Origin: RSA9 sp036381195
GTDB lineage: Bacteria > Gemmatimonadota > Gemmatimonadetes > Longimicrobiales > RSA9
Reading direction: 5' to 3'
DNA length: 64,000 nucleotides
Assembly (NCBI GenBank): GCA_036381195.1
Contig: DASVDH010000059.1
Location: forward strand, 62,001-126,000
A program made the position numbers and the translations under genes. The notes below the pieces were generated by a model. The model was not told where the DNA came from. It was given only the letters and a program-made list of their open reading frames with translations, and ran no database searches. Positions 51,125 to 60,600 of the stretch are shown here, piece by piece (position 1 is the first letter of the stretch; every line of letters begins with the position of its first letter).

Positions 51125-52633
51125 TCAGGGCGACCTGAGGCCGAGCGCGCCCGCATCGATCAGCGCGGCGGCGCTCCGCTCCGCCAGGTCGAGCAGCCCC
51201 CCCGGGAACACGCCCAGCGCGACGACAGCGACCGCGGCCGCCACCAGCGCGAAGCGGAGCCCCGGCGAGACCAGCACGCCCGCGTGCGCGTCGGACCGCG
51301 CCGGCTCGCGGAACCACATGTACCAGGCCACGCGCAGGTAGTACCAGTACGAGACCAGAGACGCCAGCACGAGCGTGATCGCGAGCCAGACCAGTCCCTT
51401 GTCCACGGCTGCCCGCAGGATGTACACCTTGCCGATGAAGCCGCCCGTCAGCGGGAAGCCGGCCAGCGACAGGAGGAACACGGTCATCGTGACCCCCAGG
51501 AGCGGCTTCTGCCAGCCGAGCCCCGCATAGTCGTCCAGGTCCAGCTTCTGCTCGCCCTGCCGGGCGACCGCCAGCAGCACACCGAAGGCCCCGACGGTCA
51601 TGAGCGTGTAGACGAGGAGATAGAAGAGGAACGACGCGGTGCCGGGCGTGCTCGCAGCCGCGAGCGCGACCAGCAGGTAGCCGGCGTGGGCGACGCTCGA
51701 GTAGGCGAGCATTCGCTTGACGTTCCCCTGCACCGCCGCGAGGAGGTTGGCCGCGACCATCGTCACGAGCGCCAGCAGGAAGGCGATCGCGCCCCACGTG
51801 TCGTACAGGCCCGGGAACGCCGTCAGGAAGACGCGGAGCAGAGCTGCGAACGCCGCGGCCTTCACGGCCACGGCCATGAACGCCGCAATCGGCGCCGGCG
51901 CCCCCTCGTACGCGTCTGGCGTCCACATGTGGAACGGCACGGCGGCCACCTTGAACGCGAATCCGACCGCCAGCAGCGCCATGCCGACCAGGACCAGGAT
52001 GTTCGCCCCCAGGCCGTCCACCCCGATCACCGCCGCGATCAACGCGAGGTTGACGGTGCCCGTCCCTCCGAAGACCATGGCGATGCCGAACAGGAAGAAC
52101 GCGCTCGAGAACGCACCGAGCAGGAAGTACTTGAGCGCGGCCTCCGCGGCGCGCAGGTCCCGGCGGTTGACCCCCGTGAGGACGTACACGCCGACCGACA
52201 TGAGCTCGAGGCCCAGGAAGATGACCATCAGGTCGCGCGAGCCCGCGAACACCATCATCCCGACCAGCGAGAGGAGCATGAGCGTGTACAGCTCGCCGAG
52301 CCGCAGATGCTCCTGCTCCAGATAGCGGGTCGAGATCAGGATGAACAGGGCGCCGCCGAGCAGCAGCAGGAAGTTGGTGAAGATCCGGAACGCATCCACC
52401 GCGATCATGCCGGTGGTGCCCGCTTCCGAAACCGTGGCGAGCCACCCATTGGCGAGCGTGGCGAGGGCGATCCCGCCGAGCGCCAGCCACGTGACCGAAG
52501 GATGAGACGGCTCGCTGCGGTCGCCCTTCTGGAAGACATCCACCAAGAGGACGAGCATCGCCCAGACAGACAGGACGACCTCGGGGAGCAGCGCCCAGAG
52601 ATAGTGGAGCGGGTTCGAGTAGTCGATCGACAT
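51125..52633 (-). CDS. nuoN: NADH-quinone oxidoreductase subunit N
   Basis: 502-aa antiporter-like membrane subunit of complex I with about 14 hydrophobic segments. Conserved parts are ELMSVGVYVLTG, ALKYFLLGAFSSAFFLFGIA, KVAAVPFHMWTPDAYEGAPAP and KRMLAYSSVAHAGYLLVAL, which carry the key Glu, Lys and Lys/His residues. ATG 52633 (MSIDYSN) is preferred over TTG 52645. It is the last gene of the nuo operon. Confidence 0.95.
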   Translation of the reverse strand: MSIDYSNPLHYLWALLPEVVLSVWAMLVLLVDVFQKGDRSEPSHPSVTWLALGGIALATLANGWLATVSEAGTTGMIAVDAFRIFTNFLLLLGGALFILISTRYLEQEHLRLGELYTLMLLSLVGMMVFAGSRDLMVIFLGLELMSVGVYVLTGVNRRDLRAAEAALKYFLLGAFSSAFFLFGIAMVFGGTGTVNLALIAAVIGVDGLGANILVLVGMALLAVGFAFKVAAVPFHMWTPDAYEGAPAPIAAFMAVAVKAAAFAALLRVFLTAFPGLYDTWGAIAFLLALVTMVAANLLAAVQGNVKRMLAYSSVAHAGYLLVALAAASTPGTASFLFYLLVYTLMTVGAFGVLLAVARQGEQKLDLDDYAGLGWQKPLLGVTMTVFLLSLAGFPLTGGFIGKVYILRAAVDKGLVWLAITLVLASLVSYWYYLRVAWYMWFREPARSDAHAGVLVSPGLRFALVAAAVAVVALGVFPGGLLDLAERSAAALIDAGALGLRSP

Positions 52634-52660
52634 CTCAGCGATCAATGGCCATGGTTACGC

Positions 52661-54241
52661 TCAATCCGCGCTCGCCGCGGCCCCGGGCGGACGCCAGCCG
52701 ATCAGCTCCCCCAGGGAGACGGAGGTCGGGACGGTGCGGCGGTCGACGCTCTCCAGCAGCTCGACGACGCTCGCCTCCGTGCGCTCGAGCACGGGCTTGG
52801 GGTAGACCCCGAGCCACAGCATCCCGATGACGAGCGGAGCGAGCACGAGCCGTTCGCGCCAGCTCAGGTCCGGAAGCCTCCGGTTCTCTTCCTTGTCCAG
52901 CGCGTTGAACACGATGCGCTGCACCATCGGCAGCATGTAGTAGGCGGCGAAGATCACGCCCGTCGCCCCGATCGCCGCGACCCAGGGGTGGGTCTGGAAC
53001 GTGCCGATCAGAGAGAGGAACTCGCCCACGAAGCCGCTCGTTCCGGGCAGGCCGATGCTCGCGAACGCCGTGAAGACGAAAACCGCGGCAAAGGCCGGCA
53101 TGGCCGCGGCGAGGCCGCCGAAGTCCGCGATGATGCGCGTGTGGCGCCGCTCGTACAGCATCCCCAGCAGGAGGAACATCGCGCCCGTGGACAGGCCGTG
53201 GGAGAGCATGACGACCATGGCCCCCTGCACGCCCTGGAGCGTGAGCGCGAAGACCCCCAGCACGACGAAGCCCATGTGCGCCACCGAGGTGTACGCGATC
53301 AGCTTCTTCGCATCCGGCTGCACGGCCGCGACCCACGCGGCGTAGAGGATGCCGAAGAGGCCGAGGACCAGAAGCGCCAGCACGATCTGAGGATGCGTGG
53401 CCACCTGCGGGAAGAAGGGCAGCAGGAATCGCAGGAACCCGTACGCCCCCAACTTCAGCAGGATGGCCGCCAGGATCACCGACCCCGGGGTGGGCGCCTC
53501 GACGTGCGCGTCCGGCAGCCAGGTGTGGAAGGGGAACACCGGCACCTTGATGGCGAACGCCAGCGCGAACGCGACGAACAACCAGAATTGCTCCCGGAAC
53601 GTGAGCGAGACCTGCAGCAGGTCCGCGTACGCGAAGGAGAACTCGCCGGTCAGCGCCCGGTACTTCACGCAGACGTACAGGATCCCCACCAGCATCAGCA
53701 GGGAGCCGAACGTCGTGTACAGGAAGAACTTGATCGCCGCGTAGATGCGCCGCTCTCCTCCCCAGATGCCGATGATGAAGTACATCGGCACCAGCATGAT
53801 CTCCCAGAAGACGAAGAAGAGGAAGAGGTCCGTCGCCATGAACACGCCCAGCACGCCCGTCTCGAGCACGAGCATCATGGCGTAGAACGTCCTCTGGCGC
53901 TTCTGGATGTACTGGAACGAGCCCAGGATCGCGACCGGCGTGAGGAGGGTCGTGAGCAGGATGAGCGGCAGCGCGATCCCGTCGATGCCCAGCCGGTAGT
54001 AGATGCCCCACTCCGGGATCCAGGGCGCCGCGCTGGCGAACTGGAAGGTGCCCGTCGCCGGATTGAAGGCGACCCAGAGGGGCGCCGACACCAGGAACTC
54101 GAGCAACGCCGCCCACGCGGCCACGTTGCGAGCCCGCGCTTCGGGCACGGCGTACACGACGGCCGCGGCGGCCACGGGGAACCACAGGATGAAATGGGTC
54201 GCCCAGGCCGGGTAGTCGAGGGAGTTCAGGAGCGCTTCCAT
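52661..54241 (-). CDS. nuoM: NADH-quinone oxidoreductase subunit M
   Basis: 526-aa proton-pumping, antiporter-like subunit with about 14 membrane helices. FFVFWEIMLVPMYFIIG holds the essential Glu; AIKVPVFPFHTWLPDAHVEA and KKLIAYTSVAHMGFVVLG are hallmark blocks, and GLPGTSGFVGEFL follows. Length is standard. Between nuoL (7 nt upstream) and nuoN. Confidence 0.96.
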   Translation of the reverse strand: MEALLNSLDYPAWATHFILWFPVAAAAVVYAVPEARARNVAAWAALLEFLVSAPLWVAFNPATGTFQFASAAPWIPEWGIYYRLGIDGIALPLILLTTLLTPVAILGSFQYIQKRQRTFYAMMLVLETGVLGVFMATDLFLFFVFWEIMLVPMYFIIGIWGGERRIYAAIKFFLYTTFGSLLMLVGILYVCVKYRALTGEFSFAYADLLQVSLTFREQFWLFVAFALAFAIKVPVFPFHTWLPDAHVEAPTPGSVILAAILLKLGAYGFLRFLLPFFPQVATHPQIVLALLVLGLFGILYAAWVAAVQPDAKKLIAYTSVAHMGFVVLGVFALTLQGVQGAMVVMLSHGLSTGAMFLLLGMLYERRHTRIIADFGGLAAAMPAFAAVFVFTAFASIGLPGTSGFVGEFLSLIGTFQTHPWVAAIGATGVIFAAYYMLPMVQRIVFNALDKEENRRLPDLSWRERLVLAPLVIGMLWLGVYPKPVLERTEASVVELLESVDRRTVPTSVSLGELIGWRPPGAAASAD

Positions 54242-54248
54242 TCCGGTC

Positions 54249-56276
54249 TCACAAGACGACGAAGCCGAGCAGGACGAGAACGCCGATGGCGATCGCGAAC
54301 GCGTAGGCGTTGAGCTGGCCGGTCTGCAGCCGCGCTCCCCGGAGGCCGAGCCAGCCCGAGAGCCGCGCGGCGCCGTTGACGAGGACGCCGTCGATCAGGC
54401 CATTATCCACCCAGCGCCAGAGGGCGCGGGACGCGCCGACCACGGGCCGGACGACGACCGCATCGTAGAGCTCGTCCACGTACCACTTGTGATACAGGAC
54501 TCCGCGCAGCCCGGTCGGCTCGGCGGACTCCACCGCCGGGCGGATCGGCACGCCTCGGTACGCCCGCGCCGTCGCCAGGACGACCGCGATGGCGAGCGCG
54601 AGCGATGCCACGGCCCAGAACCCCTCCCCGCCCCCGAGCAGGGCGGTCTCGTTCAGCGGGCCGAGATGCTCCTCGAGGATGCCGTCCGCGGCCGCCGTGA
54701 CCGGGTGCAGCCACTCGTGCAGCCATTCGCTGGAGGGCAGCCAGCCCAGCACCGGCAGATCCGCGATGGCGTGCGGCACGTTCACCCAGCCGCCCACGAC
54801 CGAGAGTACGGCCAGGATGATCAGCGGCAGGGTCATCACGCGCGGCACCTCGTGCAGGTGCTCCCGTGCCTCCGCACCGGACCGGTTCTCGCCGTGGAAC
54901 GTCATGACCATCAGGCGAGTCATGTAGAACGCCGTGAGGACGGCGGCCGCCAGCGCCACGAGCCAGATGATGTGGATCCATGGCGCGTACGGCCCCACTG
55001 CACGCGCGGCTGCCTGCCAGATGATCTCGTCCTTGGAGAAGAAGCCCGCGAACGGCCACACGCCCGCGATGGCCAGCGTGGCGATCCACATGGTGACCCA
55101 CGTGATCTTCATGTGAACGCGCAGCCCGCCCATGTTGCGCATGTCCTGGGCGTCCCAGTCGCTGTGCGCGTGATGGAAGGCCTCGTGCATGGCGTGGATG
55201 ACGGCCCCGGCCCCCAGGAACAGCAGCGCCTTGAAGAAGGCGTGGGTCATGAGGTGGAAGATGCCGGCGGCAAACGCCCCCAACCCGACCCCGACGAACA
55301 TGTAGCCGAGCTGCGAGACGGTGGAATACGCCAGCACCTTCTTGATGTCGTACTGCGACACCGCGATGGTGGCCGCCAGGAGCGCGGTGGCGGCGCCGAC
55401 GCCTGCCACGACCGTGCTGGACAGCGGCGCCAGCGCGAACAGCACGCCCGCCCGCGCCACCAGGTAGACGCCGGCGGTCACCATGGTCGCGGCGTGGATG
55501 AGCGCGCTGACCGGCGTGGGGCCGGCCATTGCGTCGGGCAACCACACGTAGAGCGGGATCTGGGCGCTCTTGCCGGTGGCGCCCAGGAACAGGAAGAGCG
55601 TGATCGCCGTGACGACCGCGCCGCCGTACGGCAGCGCGGCAGGCGCCGCCGCGAACACTTCGCGGAAATCGAGGGTCCCCAGGTTCGCGAAGATCAGGAA
55701 CATCGCGACCAGGAAGCCGAAGTCCCCGATCCGGTTCACGACGAACGCCTTCTTGCCCGCGTCCGCCTTCTCGCGATCCGTGAACCAGAACCCGATGAGG
55801 AGGTAGCTGCACAGCCCGACGCCCTCCCACCCCACGAACATGAGCGGGAAGTTGGCCCCGAGCACCAGCACGAGCATGAAGAAGACGAAGAGGTTCAGGT
55901 ACGCGAAGTACCGGGCGTACCCCGCGTCTTCCCTCATGTAGCCGATGCTGAAGACGTGGATCAGCGACCCCACTCCCGTGACGATCAGGGTCATCAGCAT
56001 CGAGAGCTGGTCGAGCTGCAACGCCGCATCGAGCTGCAGCCCGCCGGCCGGCATCCACGACCAGTACGGCAGCACGAGCGGCTCGTGCAGCTCCGCCCCG
56101 GACATCCGCACGAAGTTCGCCAGGGCGAGCAGGAAGGCCAGCGCTACGACGCCCGGCCCCACCAGCGAGGGGATGGCTTTCCGTGCCGGAGCGAGGAACG
56201 CCACCGCGCCGTTGATCGCGAAGCCGGCGAGCGGCAGGAGGACGATCGCCCAGGGCAGGATCGGCTCGAACGTCAC
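54249..56276 (-). CDS. nuoL: NADH-quinone oxidoreductase subunit L
   Basis: 675-aa subunit with about 16 hydrophobic segments, including the long lateral helix near the C-terminus. LMFVGWEGVGLCSYLLIGFW, SAQIPLYVWLPDAMAGPTPV, SALIHAATMVTAGVY and KKVLAYSTVSQLGYMFVGVG are typical and contain the key Glu, Lys and His residues. It begins 1 nt after nuoK ends. Confidence 0.97.
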   Translation of the reverse strand: MTFEPILPWAIVLLPLAGFAINGAVAFLAPARKAIPSLVGPGVVALAFLLALANFVRMSGAELHEPLVLPYWSWMPAGGLQLDAALQLDQLSMLMTLIVTGVGSLIHVFSIGYMREDAGYARYFAYLNLFVFFMLVLVLGANFPLMFVGWEGVGLCSYLLIGFWFTDREKADAGKKAFVVNRIGDFGFLVAMFLIFANLGTLDFREVFAAAPAALPYGGAVVTAITLFLFLGATGKSAQIPLYVWLPDAMAGPTPVSALIHAATMVTAGVYLVARAGVLFALAPLSSTVVAGVGAATALLAATIAVSQYDIKKVLAYSTVSQLGYMFVGVGLGAFAAGIFHLMTHAFFKALLFLGAGAVIHAMHEAFHHAHSDWDAQDMRNMGGLRVHMKITWVTMWIATLAIAGVWPFAGFFSKDEIIWQAAARAVGPYAPWIHIIWLVALAAAVLTAFYMTRLMVMTFHGENRSGAEAREHLHEVPRVMTLPLIILAVLSVVGGWVNVPHAIADLPVLGWLPSSEWLHEWLHPVTAAADGILEEHLGPLNETALLGGGEGFWAVASLALAIAVVLATARAYRGVPIRPAVESAEPTGLRGVLYHKWYVDELYDAVVVRPVVGASRALWRWVDNGLIDGVLVNGAARLSGWLGLRGARLQTGQLNAYAFAIAIGVLVLLGFVVL

Positions 56277-56277
56277 G

Positions 56278-56571
56278 CTACCACCGCAGCAGGTTGAAGT
56301 CCTTGATGTCCACCGTCTCGGTGTGCCGGAAGATCGAAATGATGATGGCCAGCCCCACGGCCGCCTCCGCCGCCGCGACGGTCATGACGAAGAAGACGAA
56401 GACCTGGCCCTCGATCCCCACGGCCTGGGAGAACGCGACGAACGCCAGGTTGACCGCGTTGAGCATCAGCTCCACGCACATGAACAGAATGATCGCGTTG
56501 CGCCGGACCACGACGCCGGCCACGCCGATCACGAAGAGGAGCGCGGAGAGGACGAGCGATTCCGTGATCAC
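56278..56571 (-). CDS. nuoK: NADH-quinone oxidoreductase subunit K
   Basis: 97-aa subunit with three helices. VVRRNAIILFMCVELMLNAV contains the conserved Glu in helix 2; the second Glu is in VAAAEAAVGLAIIISIFR. Length is normal. It lies 3 nt after nuoJ. Confidence 0.97.
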   Translation of the reverse strand: MITESLVLSALLFVIGVAGVVVRRNAIILFMCVELMLNAVNLAFVAFSQAVGIEGQVFVFFVMTVAAAEAAVGLAIIISIFRHTETVDIKDFNLLRW

Positions 56572-56574
56572 CGG

Positions 56575-57090
56575 CTACACCCTCCGTTTCGCGAGGAGGA
56601 CCGCGCCCACGATCGCGACCAGGAGCAGGAGCGACGTGAGCTCGAACGGCACCAGGTACGTCCGGAACAGCGGCGCGGCGATCGCTCCCACGGCGTTCAG
56701 CTCCCGCAGGGCCGCCTCGATCACCAGGCTGCCCCCCATGTCCGTCACCGCGCCCTCGGCGGCGAGCCCGCGCAGCAGGCCGTACCCCGTGAGTCCGGCG
56801 ACCACCGAGCCGGCGACGATCCAGCCGAACTCCCGCAGGTCCCGCCGGTAATCGTGCCCCAGGTTCAGGAGCATGATCACGAAGAGGAACAGCACCATGA
56901 TGGCACCGGCGTAAACGATCACCTGGATCGCCGCCACGAAGTGGGCCTGCAACAGCACGTAGATCGCCGCGAGGCTGAAGAAGCTCGCCACGAGCGAGAG
57001 CAGGCTCGCGATCGGCGTGCGGCCCAGGACCATGCCCAGCCCGCCGCCGAGCGCGAGCGCCGCGAACAGGTAGAAGAGGAGAGTGGTCAT
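56575..57090 (-). CDS. nuoJ: NADH-quinone oxidoreductase subunit J
   Basis: 171-aa membrane subunit with five hydrophobic segments. The VLLQAHFVAAIQVIVYAGAI block with VLFLFVIMLLNL is the pi-bulge helix region of NuoJ. ATG 57090 overlaps the nuoI stop (ATGA). The longer open frame upstream belongs to another reading of nuoI. Confidence 0.96.
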   Translation of the reverse strand: MTTLLFYLFAALALGGGLGMVLGRTPIASLLSLVASFFSLAAIYVLLQAHFVAAIQVIVYAGAIMVLFLFVIMLLNLGHDYRRDLREFGWIVAGSVVAGLTGYGLLRGLAAEGAVTDMGGSLVIEAALRELNAVGAIAAPLFRTYLVPFELTSLLLLVAIVGAVLLAKRRV

Positions 57091-57584
57091 TCCGACAGCG
57101 GATCCTCCGGGTCCCACAGCACGGTGACGGGGTGGTCCTGCGCCATCAGGCGGTCGAGATCGTAGACGAAGCGCTCCCTCGTGTATTCGGCGTTCTCGTA
57201 GTCCTGCCCCACGTGGATGGCCTCGACGGGGCACACCTCCTGACACATGCCGCAGAAGATGCAGCGGAACTCGTCGATCTCGTACACGACGGGGTAGCGG
57301 TTGCCCTGGTCGTCCTCCCCGGGCACCAGGCGGATGCAGTTCGCCGGGCAGATCGTGGGGCAGAGGCCGCACGCCACGCACTTGGGCCGCCCATCGGCAT
57401 GCACCGCCATGCGGTGCGTGCCGCGCCAGCGTGGCGACAGCTCCAATTTCTCGTCCGGGTACTGCATGGTGACCTTCCTGGGGTTGACCATGTGCTTGAA
57501 GGTCAACGCCATCCCCTTGAGCGTCGCTCGCAGGTAGGAGGTCGTGCCCTCCGGACGCTTCATCGTCTTCACGCCGATTGCCAT
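57087..57584 (-). CDS. nuoI: NADH-quinone oxidoreductase subunit I
   Basis: 165-aa subunit with two 4Fe-4S clusters (N6a/N6b): CVACGLCPTICPANC and CIFCGMCQEVCPVEA. An N-terminal amphipathic stretch (LRATLKGMALTFKHM) contacts the membrane arm. ATG 57584 is preceded by GGAGGGGAG at good spacing. A 22-nt gap separates it from nuoH. Confidence 0.97.
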   Translation of the reverse strand: MAIGVKTMKRPEGTTSYLRATLKGMALTFKHMVNPRKVTMQYPDEKLELSPRWRGTHRMAVHADGRPKCVACGLCPTICPANCIRLVPGEDDQGNRYPVVYEIDEFRCIFCGMCQEVCPVEAIHVGQDYENAEYTRERFVYDLDRLMAQDHPVTVLWDPEDPLSE

Positions 57585-57606
57585 GGCGCTCCCCTCCTGC
57601 CTCGCC

Positions 57607-58911
57607 TCAAGTGCGCTGCGCGTGGGCGACCTGCGGCGCCGGCTGGGGCGCCGGGGCCGGCCGGGCCGGCTGGACGAGCCGCCGCGCGACCACGGCCCGC
57701 GGCCGGACGGCTGCACCGCCGATCACGCGATCGCGGTCGATGACCCAGAGGAACACCGCGGTGGCGACCAGGTTGACCGCCGTCAGCACGAGCCCGTACC
57801 ACCGGCCGTACTCCATGCCGATCCGGTCCAGGACCAGGATCGTGGTGCCGGTGACGGCGATGAACGCCAGCGCCGTGGGCAGCAGCACCTTCCAGCCGAG
57901 GTGCATGACCTGGTCGTAGCGGAAGCGTGGCACGGTCCAGCGGACCCACATGTAGAGGCAGACGAAGAACAGCGTCTTGGCGGTGAAGAAGCCCAGCGTG
58001 AGCAGGGTCTTCCACACGGCCGGCTCCGCGCCCTGGACCACGCCCGGCGCGACCACGACCATGTCGTCGCCCTGCCAGAACGGGATGTCCCAGCCCCCGA
58101 AGAACAGCGTCGCCATGAGGGCGGAGGCGGTCAGCATGTTCGAGTACTCGGCGATGAAGAACATGCTGAACTTCATGGACGAGTACTCGGTGTGATAGCC
58201 GGTGATCAGCTCGGACTCGGCCTCGGCCATGTCGAACGGCAGCCGGTTGGTCTCCGCGAAGGCGGCGGCGACAAAGATGAAGAAGGCGAGTCCGAGCGGC
58301 AGCGCCAGCCACAGCTCGAGCTCGCCCTGCTGCGTCCACACGACCTGCGTGAGCGTGACGTTGCCGGCCAGCATGAAGATCGGGATGAGGCTGAGCCCCA
58401 GCGAGACTTCGTAGCTGACCATCTGGGCGCTGGCCCGCAGCGCGCCCAGGAACGAATACTTGTTGTTGGATGCCCAGCCCGCCATCACGATCCCGTACAC
58501 GCCCAGACTGGTCAGGGCCAGGATGTACAGAATGCCGATGGGCACGTCCGCGACCACCATCTCGACCAGGCCCCAGCGTGTGGGCAGCGGCGCGGCGAAC
58601 GGGATGACCGCGAACGTCATGAGGGCCGGGACGATGGAGAGCGCGGGCGCCAGCAGGAAGTACAGCCGCGACGCCTCGCTCGGGTTCGTCTCCTCCTTGA
58701 GGAGGTTCTTCAGGCCGTCGGCCAGCGGCTGGAGGATGCCGAACGGCCCCACGCGGTTGGGCCCCAGCCGGTCCTGGATCCACGCGGACAGCCGCCGCTC
58801 CAGCAGCGTGAACATCGCCACCGCCACCATGATGACGGTGAAGACGGCCACGACCTTGATGGCCGAAGCGATCAGGAAAGCGGTGGGCGACAGTGCGCCG
58901 ATCTCGTGCAT
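57607..58911 (-). CDS. nuoH: NADH-quinone oxidoreductase subunit H
   Basis: 434-aa quinone-site subunit with about eight to nine helices. LLERRLSAWIQDRLGPNRVG, LQPLADGLKNLLKEETNP, AFAETNRLPFDMAEAESELI and GYHTEYSSMKF are the conserved quinone-tunnel blocks. The C-terminal tail (about 30 residues) is Pro/Ala-rich, longer than usual. It starts 5 nt after nuoG ends. Confidence 0.97.
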   Translation of the reverse strand: MHEIGALSPTAFLIASAIKVVAVFTVIMVAVAMFTLLERRLSAWIQDRLGPNRVGPFGILQPLADGLKNLLKEETNPSEASRLYFLLAPALSIVPALMTFAVIPFAAPLPTRWGLVEMVVADVPIGILYILALTSLGVYGIVMAGWASNNKYSFLGALRASAQMVSYEVSLGLSLIPIFMLAGNVTLTQVVWTQQGELELWLALPLGLAFFIFVAAAFAETNRLPFDMAEAESELITGYHTEYSSMKFSMFFIAEYSNMLTASALMATLFFGGWDIPFWQGDDMVVVAPGVVQGAEPAVWKTLLTLGFFTAKTLFFVCLYMWVRWTVPRFRYDQVMHLGWKVLLPTALAFIAVTGTTILVLDRIGMEYGRWYGLVLTAVNLVATAVFLWVIDRDRVIGGAAVRPRAVVARRLVQPARPAPAPQPAPQVAHAQRT

Positions 58912-58916
58912 GAGGG

Positions 58917-60530
58917 CTACTCTCCTGCCGTCAGCTTGACCGGCTCGTTGATCAGGGCGCCCCGGGTCCCGAGCGCCGGGTAGCTCAGCCCGCCCAACTC
59001 GTCGTGCAGCTCCGCGAGCCGCAGGAACGCGTCCGCCGCGCTCGCGGGCGCCGCCCCATCGCCGAGGCCGGCCAGGATCGTCCCGAGGACCTGCCAGCCG
59101 GGCCGCGCGAGCGGCGGCGGCATCAGCGCCGGCCAGAACCGCTGGATGCGGCCCTCGTGGTTGGTGAACGTGCCTTCCTGCTCCGCGAAGGTCGTCACCG
59201 GCAGCACGAAATGCGCGTTGCGGGCCGCGGCGCTGGCGTAGGGCCCGATGTAGACGAAGAGGTCGGCATCTTTCCCGAAGTCCGCGGGCGCGTCCACGAG
59301 CTCATCGCCCAGCACGAGCAGGACGCTGCCCGCGGTGGCTTCCGGCAGCCCGCCGCGCCCCTCGTCGTCGCCCACGCGGGAGAAGCCGAACAGATCGATC
59401 CCGCGCACGTTCGCAGCCAGGTCGCGGCGCCGCGCCAGGCGCGGGTAGCCGGGGCAGACGTCCTCGTCTTCCGCGCGCGCGCTGCGGTACACCGCCTCGC
59501 CTCCGCCGAGCACGCTCGCCAGCCGGGCGAGGAGCCCCACGTCCTCGTTGGCGTGGAACGGAGAGGCGACGGCGAGGACCGGCCCCCGCCAGGCGCGCGC
59601 CCTCAAACGCGAGACCAGCGCGACCGCCGCATCCTGCCAGCCCACGGCCACGAGCTCCCCGCTCTCGCCCCGCATCATCGGCGTGTCCAGCCGGTCCGTC
59701 CGGTTGAGCCACTCGTAGCGATGGCGGCCGTAGTCGCACATCCAGTACGAGTTCGTCTCCGGGTTCGGCCGCGGCTTGAGCCGCATGACCAGATTGTCCC
59801 GCGTGTCGATGCGGATGTTGCAGCCCTGCGAGCAGTTGGGACAGATCGACGGGGTGTGGTCGAGGTCCCAGGCGCGCGCCTTGTGCAGGAAGTCCTTCGA
59901 GATGAGCGCGCCCACCGGGCAGATGTCGACGATGTTGCCCGCCCAGTTCGAGTCCCCCAGGCCGTGATCGAAGAACGTGTCGATCACGGAGCGGTGGCCC
60001 CGCTGGACCACGCACAGCGCGTCCTGCCCGGCGATCTCGCGCATGAAGCGCACGCAGCGCGTGCACATGATGCAGCGGCTCCCCTCGTAGAGGATGTCGC
60101 CGCCGAAGTCGTCGCGGCCGAAGACACGCTTCTGCTCCTGGAACCGCCCGTGCTTGAGCCCCTCCGCCGCCACGTAGTCCTGGAGCTTGCACTCGCCGGA
60201 CTGGTCGCAGATCGGGCAGTCCAGCGGGTGGTTGATCAGGTAGAACTCGAGCACGCCCGTGCGGGCCTCGCGCGCCTTGGGGCTCTCGGTGTTGATGACC
60301 TGGCCGTCGGCCACCTGCGTCACGCACGCGGGCTGGAGCTTGGGCATCCCCTCGACCTCGACCAGGCACATGCGGCACATGGCCGGAGCCGACAAGCCCG
60401 GGTGGTAGCAGTAATGCGGGATCGCGACGCCCACCTGTTCGGCGGCCTCGATGATGCGCGTCCCCTTCGGGACCTCGACCTGCCGGCCGTTGATGGTGCA
60501 GGTTACCGTGTTCTTCTGTTCGCTCGTCAT
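58917..60530 (-). CDS. nuoG: NADH-quinone oxidoreductase subunit G (short form)
   Basis: 537-aa iron-sulfur subunit. The 2Fe-2S domain has HYCYHPGLSAPAMCRMC; the His/Cys cluster is in CDQSGECKLQDY; two 4Fe-4S sites are in SRCIMCTRCVRF with CPVGALISK and the extra SICPNCSQGC. The following molybdopterin-type domain is much reduced compared with the ~900-aa E. coli protein. ATG 60530 is chosen because AAGGA lies 7 nt upstream; GTG 60545 is the alternative. Confidence 0.94.
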   Translation of the reverse strand: MTSEQKNTVTCTINGRQVEVPKGTRIIEAAEQVGVAIPHYCYHPGLSAPAMCRMCLVEVEGMPKLQPACVTQVADGQVINTESPKAREARTGVLEFYLINHPLDCPICDQSGECKLQDYVAAEGLKHGRFQEQKRVFGRDDFGGDILYEGSRCIMCTRCVRFMREIAGQDALCVVQRGHRSVIDTFFDHGLGDSNWAGNIVDICPVGALISKDFLHKARAWDLDHTPSICPNCSQGCNIRIDTRDNLVMRLKPRPNPETNSYWMCDYGRHRYEWLNRTDRLDTPMMRGESGELVAVGWQDAAVALVSRLRARAWRGPVLAVASPFHANEDVGLLARLASVLGGGEAVYRSARAEDEDVCPGYPRLARRRDLAANVRGIDLFGFSRVGDDEGRGGLPEATAGSVLLVLGDELVDAPADFGKDADLFVYIGPYASAAARNAHFVLPVTTFAEQEGTFTNHEGRIQRFWPALMPPPLARPGWQVLGTILAGLGDGAAPASAADAFLRLAELHDELGGLSYPALGTRGALINEPVKLTAGE

Positions 60531-60600
60531 TCCCAGGTCCTTCACGCCTCGGCCCGCAGCGTTGCGAGGAGCGGGGCCGGTCGCCCGGTTCTCCTGGCCG

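Noticed and set aside
51047..54313. 1,088-codon plus-strand open frame opposite nuoN/nuoM
   Set aside because: Arg/Glu/His-rich mirror of the membrane genes on the other strand; no domain and no start signal.
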